A stretch of DNA of 64,000 bases from Carettochelys insculpta. Taxonomy: Eukaryota; Chordata; Testudines; Carettochelyidae. The first letter of the stretch is position 1. Every line of letters starts with the position of its first letter. A program made the position numbers and the translations under genes. This document shows positions 1 through 9,987 of the stretch, piece after piece. The stretch is from NCBI RefSeq assembly GCF_033958435.1, contig NC_134160.1, positions 17,161,001 through 17,225,000 of the forward strand, written 5' to 3'. The notes under the pieces are model-generated. The model did not search any database, was not told where the DNA came from, and saw nothing but the letters and a program-made list of their open reading frames with translations.

Positions 1-1470
1 CTAGTGACAGCCCTGGGGAAAAGTGTTAGCATAGTGTTAACCAGCAGAAGTCTGCTCCAGTGTCAGATTGCTGGAGGTCTCCTTCAGTCTGTTAACTCGC
101 TTAGAATAATTGATTAGCTGATGGCTTCTTAAAATCTCCCCTGCTGTTAAACTTACCTGTAGGTGATTCTTACTCAGATCAAAGCTCCATAGGACAGGAG
201 ACAGTTGTTACTGAAATCTTGGTTCAAGGCATTCTGAAATCAGGAGGTTTATTTTAAAGCTTGTTATTATAGTAAACTGGAAGTAATGATTCATATTAAT
301 TGTGTGAAGCTTTTAAAAACCTGCAAATCAGAAATCCTGTTCGTGCAGCAGATAATTGTAGGCTGCAAAGGCCAGAACTGCAAGAGCTCAATTCAGTCAT
401 TCAGGGGAATGCTTTCATTAATTATTTCATTCAGTCATTCACTGCGCTGATCGCACAGGGTTAATAGTAATGTATTGTGAGTAGCACAGTGTGCGAGCTG
501 TTCTAAAGCCATTCAAGGCTGCAAGCTGAAAGAAGTACTCTGCTTAGGAAAAGGAACGAGCTAAGCAGACGAGAAGGCTTGCATTTGTTTGTTTCAGCCT
601 TTCGTCTCATTTTTTAAAAATACCATTAAACCAAAAGCCCTGTTAAAAAACTGCCTTTCCTCCAGAGGTCACCTGGGAGAATGCTTAGCAGACGTTTGGA
701 GCAAGCATCAGCTGGAAGGCCTCTTTGCCCTTCATTAAATCATGTGTCCATGCCTGTTTGTGAATGAGCACTCAGTTCCTGGACACCTGCTAGGCTCGGT
801 GAGGGAAAGGACCTGCCTAGACTCAGGAAAGCACAGGGGGAGGAATCCGTTAGCATTCCGAATGGAATCCTTCTCCATCTGTTGATGTTGGCTGTACCGC
901 TGCAGGCTGGAATGTGTAGCTGTCTGGACATTATTGCATTCTGCAGGCAACCCATGTAATTTTAGCATTACAAAAAAGTTACAGTCTGTGCTTCCTCCCA
1001 TTTGTGTTTGTGTAAAGGGGACAGGAAAAGAATGTGTAAAGGTGACAATGGGAAGGCTCAGCACCAGAACAACTCAGGAGGCTACTTTGGCCAAGTTTAA
1101 CGCATTCTGTGTCGTGACCACTGACACCGGAGGCTCCAAAATGCAGCGTCTAGGCAGCCGTGCAAAGGGCTAGAAAATCATGTCTAGTCCTGTAAGTGCC
1201 AAGGGTCAGATGGATGGACGGAGATTGACAGAGGATGAAGAAGGCTTAAAGCTTGTCTCTGCATGATATTTAAAATTCCCAGCTCCATCCCACGTCCTAA
1301 TTTTTCTCATTATCACATAGTTTCAGTTGCTGAGAGGACAGCGGGTTGGAAAGAGCATTCCCCTGTGTTGTCAGAGGCTGTCTTTCTCTTCTCCTAGAGG
1401 GAGATCAGCACAGAACCAGACAAGGGTTGGCCCACCCAAAAGTGGTTGTTTCTAATTGCAACAAAACAGA

Positions 1471-1512
1471 GCAGCAGAAATGCGTACAGACTAACATGGC
1501 TACCTCTCTGTT
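1471..1512 (-). repeat. Fragment of GTAGCCGTGTTAGTCTG-type element
   Basis: The bases CAGACTAACATGGCTACC match the reverse complement of the terminus seen in better copies at 26252, 37449 and 62656. Only about 40 bases of the end are recognisable. Confidence 0.5.
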
Positions 1513-1666
1513 CCATTTCTAACTGCAATGAGCTATTCCAGGAAGACTCTCTGCACTCTCTTTGCATCCACCCCTAAAACTAGCTGTCTTTCACATGATG
1601 GGTTTGCTTCTATTTAAGCAACAGGAGAAATAAAGGACTTTTCCTGTTAACATAAAAGGAGACTCT

Positions 1667-1728
1667 GGGTCCAATCCTCTGCTCTTTTACACCAATTTTA
1701 CACTGGTGTAATTCCACTGAATTCAGTC
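1667..1728 (+). repeat. Ancient dispersed repeat (ACACTGGTGTAA motif)
   Basis: The segment has the form 'gggtccaatcctctgctc...acaccaattttacactggtgtaattccactga'. Similar diverged segments occur at about 9121-9190 and, on the other strand, at about 15945-16035. Their spread and divergence point to an old short interspersed repeat. I cannot name the family. Confidence 0.45.
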
Positions 1729-2710
1729 CAGCAATACAGAGCGGAGAATGAAGCTGGTATTAGGCACTCACTGATGCGTGTCACTGTCCAGACAGGTTGC
1801 CATGTAAGACACCTTTCCAGCTTCCCCCTCTCCCATTCTCTGTCCTGCTGAGTTCAGAGAACCAGTTTTTTATTGTGGAGCAGTCTGTCCTTTGGCTGAG
1901 TTTGAAGCTTTCTGTCTGCGCAGTGGGAACCTGTCGACAGAGCATGTCAGGATCCACTTGGGCTCCCTCAAGGCTCGCTCACTCAGATGGCTCCTGTGTG
2001 TTAAATGTGGGCTACTCCACCACGTGGAAATGGATTTGCTTCATCCTAGCTTTGTACCGCAGACCATGCTGTGCTCACCGGATGCTGCCGGTGCCAATCT
2101 ATTGTTCTACCACTGCTGGGAAACCAAACAACCCAGGGCAAAGATTCCTCGGGACTGGAACCTCACAGCGGGGCGCGCTTCGGCCATCACTCTCTGCCAA
2201 TTCTAAGCTTCCCCACAGCATAAAGTCGTTAGAGCAGCAGAAGTGACTAACTCCTATATCTGGCTGTGAAACGTTTTCCCTTTCAGGACAAGAAATAAAC
2301 ATGGTTTGGACCAGAGCTGGTTTTTCATTTAGAGTAATACTTGTTATGAATTTTCAGGATGGACAGTAATCCACAGCTAGAGCCTGGTTGTGACTTACTG
2401 TTCATTGCCCCTTGTGTTTCACTGTGTAATGGTCACTCTCATGGTTGTGAGCTGTTCACTTTGATTAGTCACAGCCCATGTTCTTTGACACGCTATCTGA
2501 GTCACATGGTCATGTTTCTGCTTTTTGATTGGATAGCTGAAACTTTTTAAATAACAGAACAGCCAGTGATGTGCTTCTCAGTATGATTTTCAGAATGAAT
2601 AATCATCTGGGCTAAAATAAGTGGCCCTTTTCACCAGCCTCTGACAGTTGCTGAATACTCTCGAACAACGGATCAGACCCCACAACTCACAGTAACCTGA
2701 ACTGTAACAC

Positions 2711-3505
2711 AGAAGTGGGTCTGTCCCACGAAAGCTCACCTAATAAATTATTTTGCTAGTCCTTGGCTACGTCTACACATGCACGCTACATCGAAATAGC
2801 TTATTTCAGTGTAGCGACATCGAAATAGTCTATTTCGATGAATAACGTCTACACGTCCTCCAGGGCTGGCAACGTCGACGTTCAACTTCGACGTTGGGCA
2901 GCACCACATCGAAATAGGCGCTGCGAGGGAACGTCTACACGCCGAAGTAGCACACATCGAAATAAGGGTGCCAGGAACAGCTGCAGACAGGGTCACAGGG
3001 CGGACTCAACAGCAAGCCGCTCCCTTAAAGGGCACCTCCCAGACACAGCTGCACTAAACAACACAAGATCCACAGAGCCGACAACTGGTTGCAGACCCTG
3101 TGCATGCAGCATGGATCCCCAGCTGCCGCAGCAGCAGCCAAAAGCCCTGGGCTAAGGGCTGCTGCACACGGTGACCATAAAGCCCCACAGGGGCTGGAGA
3201 GAGAGCGTCTCTCAACCCCTCAGCTGATGGCCGCCATGGCGGACCCTGCTATTTCGATGTTGCGGGACGCGGATCGTCTACACGTGCCCTACTTCGACGT
3301 TCAACTTTGAAGTAGGGCGCTATTCCCATCCCCTCATGGGGTTAGCGACTTCGACGTCTCACCGCCTAACGTTGATTTCAACTTCGAAATAGCGCCCAAC
3401 ACGTGTAGCCGTGACGGGTGCTATTTTGAAGTTGGCGCCACTACTTCGAAGTAGCATGCACGTGTAGACGCGGCCTTTAAGTGCTACTTGACTGCTTTTT
3501 GTTTT
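2711..3505 (+). repeat. Short palindromic-family repeat split by a Harbinger MITE
   Basis: Bases 2711-2764 (GAAGTGGGTCTGTCCCACGAAAGCTCACC...) and 3479-3505 (TAAGTGCTACTTGACTGCTTTTTG) are the two halves of one repeat. The reverse complement of 41331-41425 contains both halves as one continuous stretch. The 711-bp element at 2765-3475 sits exactly between them, so it inserted into this repeat. Confidence 0.7.
2765..3475 (-). mobile_element. Non-autonomous PIF/Harbinger element (MITE), copy 1, reverse orientation
   Basis: The ends read GGCTACGTCTACACATGCACGCTAC on the left and, on the minus strand, GGCCGCGTCTACACGTGCATGCTAC. These match the inverted termini of the complete Harbinger element at 27001-31609. 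Target duplication is CTT/TTT (3 bp, one-base ambiguity). Subterminal CTATTTCGATG and CTACTTCGAAGTAG-like palindromes are shared with the full element. The middle is deleted, but a stub survives that encodes MDPQLPQQQP followed shortly by a stop at about 3110-3155, resembling the start of the full element's transposase (MDPQQQQQPQQQ). The open frames crossing it are by-products of the repeat. Confidence 0.85.
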
Positions 3506-4870
3506 AACCTGAACTGGGCTGCTTTATCAATGGATCAGAGCAGCTTCTTATTGTTCGGCCAGCTATAGCTGTAACAGCCCACCCGGGTGTGGTGGGGAGT
3601 GGTCTGGCCTGACCCTTCCCTCTGCTCAGCTCTCCAGCTGCTCTGAGCAGCTGGTGTATGGCAGTATTAAGTGAAATGCTCTGTCTGTTCACATTGATTT
3701 GATTAGGTGAGAAATAGGTTTTCCTTGTCTGAACCTGATGGAAAATGAGCCCCAGAATGCTGCAGTTAGTTCACACACGTCAGAGAAATTTCTGGGAAAT
3801 AACCACAGAGAGACACATTGAAGATAATCAGCAAATATGGTTTAGCAAAGAGACACTGCTTTTCTTCATGGAGCCTGGCACACAAAGGCATTGAGAAACT
3901 GAGAATGTTAATTTTCAAGTAGCCGGCTTGAAGAGCTAGTTCTAGGAAAAGCCTGCTTGGGTGGTGTTTGGCTTGAGCAATAGTGACCTCCAGTGGCCAT
4001 TCCTTGTGGATCCCTCGGGAAACAGCCCCTGTCTACTGCCAATATGTTTTACTTCTGTGGCAGAAACAAACCCATTCTTAGCAGAGGGCAGCAGGGATTT
4101 ACCCAACACAGCACCAAACTTGGAAGCACAGCACCAGTGGGTGCATTCACAGGATGCCCCCAGCTGTTGCTGACCTCACAGCTGCCTAAACTTCTTTGGA
4201 GCTTAACGTTTTCACAGCAAAAGTTCCCTAGGGGTCTGTGTTTCTGCCTCTGGTCACGTGCACTGCTGTGTCCCTTTGGACACCCAGGCACCTATGCTCC
4301 TGCGATGGATGAATCAGGCAGTCCTCTGCCTAACTTGCTTTCAGGCCCCAGCTTGGTAGATGTGCACAGAGCATACCTAACTTCACACGTACCAGGAAGG
4401 AGGGTTGGGAGGAGGGAGGAAGAACCCTTCTCTAATACCTTCACCCTTACAGTTGGGGTATTCATCTGGGTTGTGTGGGAGACTCCTGGTTCCAGTCTCC
4501 TCTTTGAACAATGAGGAAATGGAGTTTGGAGAGGGATCTGCCATCTCTCTCATAGCCACTGGACTGTGTGGCAGGCTGGTGTGGATCAGCGAGAGCAAAA
4601 GCAGCCTTGTGACTGAATCTGTAGCCTGCTGGGTTGAGCCCTCACCTGGATACCGGGCTAGCGCTCTAGTAGCAGTTTATGTATTCACGCGGAATAGCAT
4701 CAGTAGAAGTGACGGTGGCTGACACACAAGTGACTATCCCTGGTCAGACCGCTCCTCCCTAACAATTTGGGCTGATTGGCTTCATTTACTGGCCCTACTA
4801 GTGACAGGTAACTTAAGCCCCCACCACAATACTATATAAACCTGGGATTCTGTTTTTCCTCTTCATTTCC
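3506..4870. other. Intronic sequence, nothing recognised
   Basis: No exon with plausible splice sites and no recognisable domain is seen. The longest open frame here (3993-4514, 173 codons) has no family resemblance and no repetitive or coding signature. I treat it as chance. Confidence 0.6.
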
Positions 4871-4953
4871 ATCTGATGCGGTGGGTTTTACACACAAAAG
4901 CTCATGACCTATTAAATTTGTTAGTCTCTAAGGTGCTACCCAACTGCTTGTTA
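4871..4953 (+). repeat. Fragment of palindromic 'GTTAGTCTCTAAGGTGCTAC' element
   Basis: The order of motifs ATCTGATGCGGTGGG, AAAGCTCATG, TTGTTAGTCTCTAAGGTGC matches one arm of the foldback family seen at 16844, 26252 and 37449, in a diverged version. Confidence 0.6.
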
Positions 4954-6256
4954 ATTGAACTAACAGTGCTGAGGAAGGCAGCTATTACCCCTCTTCCACG
5001 CAGCTTCTTGCAAGAAATTCCTGCAGTGCCTGACTCCAGGTGGATCCCCACAGCTGAGAATCCCAGGAAGAGGGATGAACCTTCCTCCAGCCCAGAATTA
5101 GATGCCAAGTTCTACTCTCGTTGGCTAGCTTAGGCAGCTCCCTGCTTAGAATGTTGGCTTTGGTGGATCCTGTTCCTAAGCACCTAACTGGCTCCATTCC
5201 TTGTGTAGAAGCCTCAGCACCTATCTTGGCCTTGGCAAAGCCTGGTGATTTCCTAGATGTCTAGATTCCTTTGTGACTGTAGCCCCATGGCAGTTAGAAA
5301 GTGTGACAGGTGCTGGGCTAAACACACCGATGTATTTATTTTATTAGTATCGGCAGCAGCATCTGAATGTCCATTAAGGTTGAGAGCCTGACCTTGTTAG
5401 ACATTTGAGAGAGCCGTGGAAATGGCACCTGCCAGACAAAGCTCATATCTCGGTTATCATTAAACAGGGTCTAAAAGTGGGGCAAGGGAGGTCACAGCAT
5501 TGGTTTTCAGAAGGTCCCAGGTTTTTCATTTGGTTGGGAAGGGCCAAAGTTGATGTTTGAAATGTTGACAGAATTTTAACAACCCTGTCCCCCAGCTCTA
5601 GTTGGGTCCACATGTAACAAAAGGAAGAGAGCGACAAACGGGAGTGAGGAGAAGGGGGAGATATCTCTACAGAATGCCTGTTTGTAAAACTGTGGCAGAT
5701 TTCCATCTGCCTCACCACTGAGCTTTATAGGCATCACGGCGGAGAAGAGTCTTGGTGGGGCTTGAAGGAAGATGAAGTCGTGGCTTTGTGGCTCTTACCA
5801 GCAAGCCTTGCCCATTTGTAATGGGAGGCATGGGAGAATGCAGGGAGGTTTTTGAGGAGGCAGCAGGCACGACGCTGACTATGCTGGCAGGGCAAAGACG
5901 AGTCATCGGTACACCAAAAACCAGGTCATTGAGAACTGAAGGGGCCTTATGTTGCTGATTTTGAGGTGATGGGCAACAGGGAGGGCCAGCAGAGGTGCAG
6001 ATGGTGGAAGCTGATCAAAGCAATGAGCTGGTAAGGTGACTGAATAAATTACAGGGGTAAGACTGCAGACGTCAAGGCCAGAGAGGAAGTAGTTGTAGTC
6101 ATTGGCTACAGGATGATAAAGGTTTAGACAGCAACAATGTCCTTTTTTCATGTGGTATGCGCAGCGTGCCGTGCATCACAGCCGAATCCTTTCCGTGTTT
6201 CTGTGTCTCTTATATGCTTGACGGATTTTTGTCCATGCTTGTTTTTTTTCCCTCAG
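4954..6256. other. Intronic sequence ending in a splice acceptor
   Basis: No repeat or exon is recognised in most of this stretch. Its last bases form a strong acceptor: a T-rich tract (GTTTTTTTTCCCTCAG) ending at 6256, directly before the HIVEP exon. The reading frame stays open upstream to 6157, but that part is intronic. Confidence 0.6.
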
Positions 6257-7314
6257 GAACCAGTGAAGACCTATTCCAAGATTCCGAAGGGAGGGAGGGG
6301 TCCGAGCCAATTGAGGAGCACCAGTTTTCAGACTTAGAGGAATCTGACGATGATGATGAGAATGAAGATGATGAAGATGAGGAGGGAGAGGAGAGCCAAG
6401 ATGAGCCACCTTTAAAGTTTTCAGAAGTGAAACATACCTCCCTTCCAGTGCACTCTTTGGGCAGCTCTCCGTCTGCTCCAGAGAAATGCACTGGGGCACC
6501 ATTGTCTTTCACACAAGATATTGTCTCCAGCAGCCAGCAAGTAGGCAGGGGCCAACCGACCACCTCCTCAGGGCTGGAAACAAAGTGGTCAGCGGACAGT
6601 AGCGAAGTTTGCCACAGCTTCTTGAGTCTTCATAGGCCAGCTTTGACCTCCAGTGAACATTTGGCTCCTGCTGAAAGGGAATCCGTCACAAAACAGCAAA
6701 TGCTCTTAGCTATGGACCTGTCAACCTCAAAAGACTCCTCCCCAAGAAGGAAGTGGTCCCCAGGCAAGGACTCTGGTGTTGGTGGCAGCGGCAGCAGGCC
6801 AATGCTAGCTAGAAAGCACTTATTAACCAAAAACGAAACTTCACCGAAGCGTTTCTCGCCAACTGGAGAAATGTCTTCGCTAAGGTGCCTGTCACCAGGG
6901 AGAGGGATGTCACCATCTCGGCACATGTCACCAAGACGGGAGTCATCTCCGCTGAGATGTGTGTCCCCAAGGCTTGAGCTGTCCCCCAGCAGGCACCCTT
7001 CCCCAAGAAGAGAGCTATCCCCAAGAATGCATCTTCCAACAGAGAGAGGGGCCTCCCCTGTGAGGCATTCGTCTCCCAGCAGAGAGATACCATCAATCAG
7101 ATATTTATCACTGAAGAAAATCTTGCCTCCAGGCTGTTCAGAGCCACTCTCTAGATATCCATCCCCAGGGAAAGAGGACTTGCCTTGTAGTAGCAAATCA
7201 GCCGCTGATGACCAAGGTCAAAGCTCATTCAAAGGCCAGCATGGAATTTTAGCTTCAATGCCTCTACCTCATAGGTTCCTTGGCAAAAGTGCAGAGCTCT
7301 CCGAGTCCAAGTTG
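6257..7314 (+). CDS. HIVEP3: HIVEP-family zinc-finger factor, penultimate coding exon (probably HIVEP3)
   Basis: This exon encodes about 352 residues of the C-terminal, non-zinc-finger part of a large nuclear DNA-binding protein that regulates kappaB-like enhancers. It begins after TTCCCTCAG with two bases that finish a split codon (phase 1) and ends at TTG before GTAAGC (phase 0). Order of features: an acidic run of D/E from about 6330 to 6410; a serine-rich linker; then an array of twelve S-P-x-R/K tetrads from about 6739 to 7175, with spacings of 4-12 residues. An acidic region followed by S/T-P-x-R/K repeats after the second zinc-finger pair is known for HIVEP2 and HIVEP3. The conserved block in the next exon makes the family assignment firm. 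The paralogue is less certain: the tail lacks the C-terminal block I remember from HIVEP1 and HIVEP2, which favours HIVEP3. Confidence 0.85.
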
Positions 7315-7419
7315 GTAAGCTCCAATTCTGCTTCTGTGTTCATATTTACTGTTGAGCTTTGTAAATACTTTGATTTTTGAATGTTGTCTAGTAAAAGATA
7401 GTATAAGCCAGCATGTGCT

Positions 7420-7556
7420 TTCCATCCCATCCCTTTCCCTGCCTGTGCCCTCACCTCCCCTTCCACATCTTCTCTCCCCTCGCCTGCTGCCTCCCTTCCA
7501 CTTCGTCTCTCTCCTCCCCATTTTTATTTCCCCCCTCTTCTTTTTTGTGTTTTTAT
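7420..7556 (+). repeat. Polypyrimidine low-complexity tract
   Basis: Almost pure C/T sequence (CCCTTTCC...CTCTTCTTTTTT) about 100 bases downstream of the splice donor. It creates long but meaningless open frames on both strands. Confidence 0.8.
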
Positions 7557-7988
7557 TTTGAAAGTTAATACCACAACCGCAGGCAGGAACAACTGCCAAA
7601 GAAAGGGCAGGTAGCACGTTATCTGTCACTCATTCACTCCATGCCCTTTCTGCTGGGGAACCAACACAGGGGGCACTTGATGAGAACTGTGGCTTTGGTT
7701 TTGTGATGGGGGCACTAGTTCCATAGCAAGTTGTTTGCACCGTGCTCACTCAGTTCTCAAAGGCCATGAACAGCCATGAGATTCTAGCTGTGTTCAGCTA
7801 CTAGCGACCTGAATTAGTAAAGGCGAAAGGCCTTGTCAACCAATACTAATCCCTTCGAGACTTCCAGGTACTGCATTAGGTTTTTTGGGCTTCACATCTC
7901 GCTTGCTTTCTCAAGCCCATTAGGTATTTTCCCTATTAAGTTCAAAGATCACCTAATTCTACCTCTACGGGGTGTATAGCATCCCACA

Positions 7989-8520
7989 CAGGACTGGATT
8001 TACACCTTGGGCTCCCCTAGGCATAGGGGCTTGGAACCCCTGCCCCATTCCGCCCGCAGGGGCTCAGCGCTCCTAACCACTGGGGAGAGCCCCACCTTAG
8101 GCACCCTGCCGCACAGTGCCTCTTCGCTCACAGAACCCTGCGACCCAGTGCTCCTGCACAGCCCCAGCACAACTTCCCAGTGCCCCACACAGAGTCCCTA
8201 CTGCCCAGCACACAAAGACCTGGTCGGTCCTCCACTGTCCAGTGCCCCCTACAAACTCCTCACTTCCCAGTTCTCCCACCCCCTGCCACAGAGACCCATT
8301 TTCCCAATCCATGCCCCGCCCCCAGTTGCACTTACGGGCCCTCCTTGGAGGTGACTGTCCCATAGGCAAAGCAAGGAGCACTGCAGCAGGGCCGCATGGG
8401 GCCCTGACCTTGCTCCCTGCTGGGGCCCAGGAGCTGTAAAATTTGGCTCTTTTAAATGTCCCGAGAATGCTGGTGCCTATAGGCATGTGCCTTCTGTGCC
8501 TAGTGGGAAATCAGGCCCTG
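7989..8520. mobile_element. hAT-like non-autonomous DNA transposon
   Basis: The left end CAGGACTGGATTTACACC and the reverse complement of the right end, CAGGGCCTGATTTCCCAC, form imperfect inverted termini. The flanks are ATCCCACA (7981-7988) and ACCCTACA (8521-8528), an 8-bp duplication with two mismatches. An 8-bp duplication with CAGGG-type ends is typical of the hAT superfamily. The 532-bp interior is GC-rich and has no transposase motif. Its open frames (for example 8007-8354) are not genes. Confidence 0.65.
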
Positions 8521-8649
8521 ACCCTACATGGGAAGGATGTTAGTGTATCCCCTTCATGCATATAGATGAATTAGACTTAAATTCACATGATCGGTACAGC
8601 AATGTCCCATCTGACTGCTACTGTCACATCTCTCCACAGAAAGTCTTAA

Positions 8650-8926
8650 TGTCCTGGTCTACATTGCAACTTACAGTCGATGGCAGATACACAATTCTAG
8701 CTATGGCAGTTGCATAGCTAGAATCAGTGTATCTGCAGTCGACTGTAAGGTCTGTCCTCACTGAGGGAGCAGTTCTCCCGTCAACCTCCCTTACTCCTCG
8801 CGAGAGCAGGAGTACAGGGGTCGACTGCCAACCCCAGAGTGATCCATTTCGCGCTTCTTTACCAGACGCCAGAAGCTGCACTCCAGGAGCTCGACCCTTT
8901 GACCCAGTAAGTGTAGACCTACCCAA
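8650..8926 (+). mobile_element. Short MITE with GTCTACA ends and internal palindromes
   Basis: It starts CTGGTCTACATTGCAACTTACAGTCGA and ends AAGTGTAGACCTACCC. The interior has inverted motifs (ACAGTCGA...TCGACTGT, TCTAGCTATG...CATAGCTAGA). A second copy lies inverted at 9690-9987. Confidence 0.65.
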
Positions 8927-9104
8927 AGTGCCTGCTTGGCCTCCAAGGGCTTGCCTACCTTGTGTGTTAAGCTGAATTGCAGAGGGATGAACTGTAGTAC
9001 AGACTAGCGTGTTGTGTTCTCCCTGGCCTTTAGACTCTGCTGGGTCGAACTAAAGTGCCTTTGGGTGCATTAATGTGTTAATTCAATCAGTGCAATGTCA
9101 ATGC

Positions 9105-9190
9105 ACAGACAAGCCCTAAGTTACGTTAGGAGTAACTCCGCTGAAGTCACTCAGTGCATTTACACCGCTTTGAAACTGGCACAAAACTGT
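9105..9190 (+). repeat. Ancient dispersed repeat
   Basis: The segment 'ttacgttaggagtaactccgctgaagtcact...atttacaccgctttgaaactggcac' resembles the old repeat at 1667-1728. It is diverged and I cannot name the family. Confidence 0.4.
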
Positions 9191-9689
9191 GGTGAGTGTT
9201 CTGAAGGTGGAGGGCCCTTGCAGAACTTCCGTCACAGTGAGTCCCCTGGCAGGCAGTGAGCTTGTGATTCCTCACAGGAACCACTTACCTCACAGACTGT
9301 GTTTTTCCCTGTCAGGGACATTGCACTGACTTACTCTGGGGTTTGTTTGTTTTATTCTTTTCCTTTATCATTTCAACACGATCCCCTGGTTTAGGCCCAC
9401 ACTTTCACCCACCTTACAGCGATTTGAGTCCGCTGTGAAATAATCTCCTGTGATGGCTTTTCATGCTGCCAAAAGCAGACACAATTATTACACAAATTAT
9501 ACCCCACACCTCCCCGCCCCCAAATATGACCAGTGTTTTCTAACCCTTTCTGTCTCTCCATTGCGAAACATTCGCAATCACCCTTAAAAATTTTAGAATA
9601 AGGAACAGCAGAGGTCACTCTCCAACTGGCAGAAAGCCTATGCAAATTGGCATACCTGATTGCCAGACTTCAGAGATGTAGCAGACTGT

Positions 9690-9987
9690 GTCCATGTCTA
9701 TGTTACCTGGAAGATTGACCCATTCAGGGTTGATCTTCTGGGGTTTAATTTTGCACGCCAGGTGGGGACACATGAAATTGACTTCTCATGGGGTCAGCAG
9801 TCGACCCCTGTGCTCCTCGCTGTTGCTATGAATAAGGGAGGTCGACTGTAAAACTCTCTCATCAATCTTCGTTAGTGAGGACAGCCAGGTAAGTCGATTT
9901 CAAATAAGTCGATTCTAGCTTCTCTGTTGCTATAGCTAGAATTGCATATCTGAAATCAACTTATTTGCTTCATGTAGACCAAGCCTT
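9690..9987 (-). mobile_element. Short MITE with GTCTACA ends, second copy, inverted
   Basis: It shares GTCGACCCCTGTGCTCCTCGC, GGGAGGTCGACTGTA and TATAGCTAGAATTG with the reverse complement of 8650-8926. Its right end reads TGTAGACCAAGCC. It lies about 760 bases from the first copy in opposite orientation, in the same intron. Confidence 0.65.

Larger units (their letters stand above)
1..2710. other. Intron of the HIVEP-family gene, 5' part of window
   Basis: This stretch lies upstream of the first recognisable exon (6257) and I see no exon in it. In particular there is no C2H2 zinc-finger coding sequence of the kind that precedes the acidic domain in HIVEP proteins, so the preceding exon lies outside the window. 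Open frames here are short and have no family resemblance. Two short repeat remnants are listed separately (1471-1512 and 1667-1728). It is called intronic because the exon at 6257 begins in mid-codon after a consensus acceptor. Confidence 0.7.

Noticed and set aside
6157..6256. ATG at 6157 as a start of the HIVEP-like protein
   Set aside because: The first 33 codons precede a strong splice acceptor and include its pyrimidine tract, so they are intronic.
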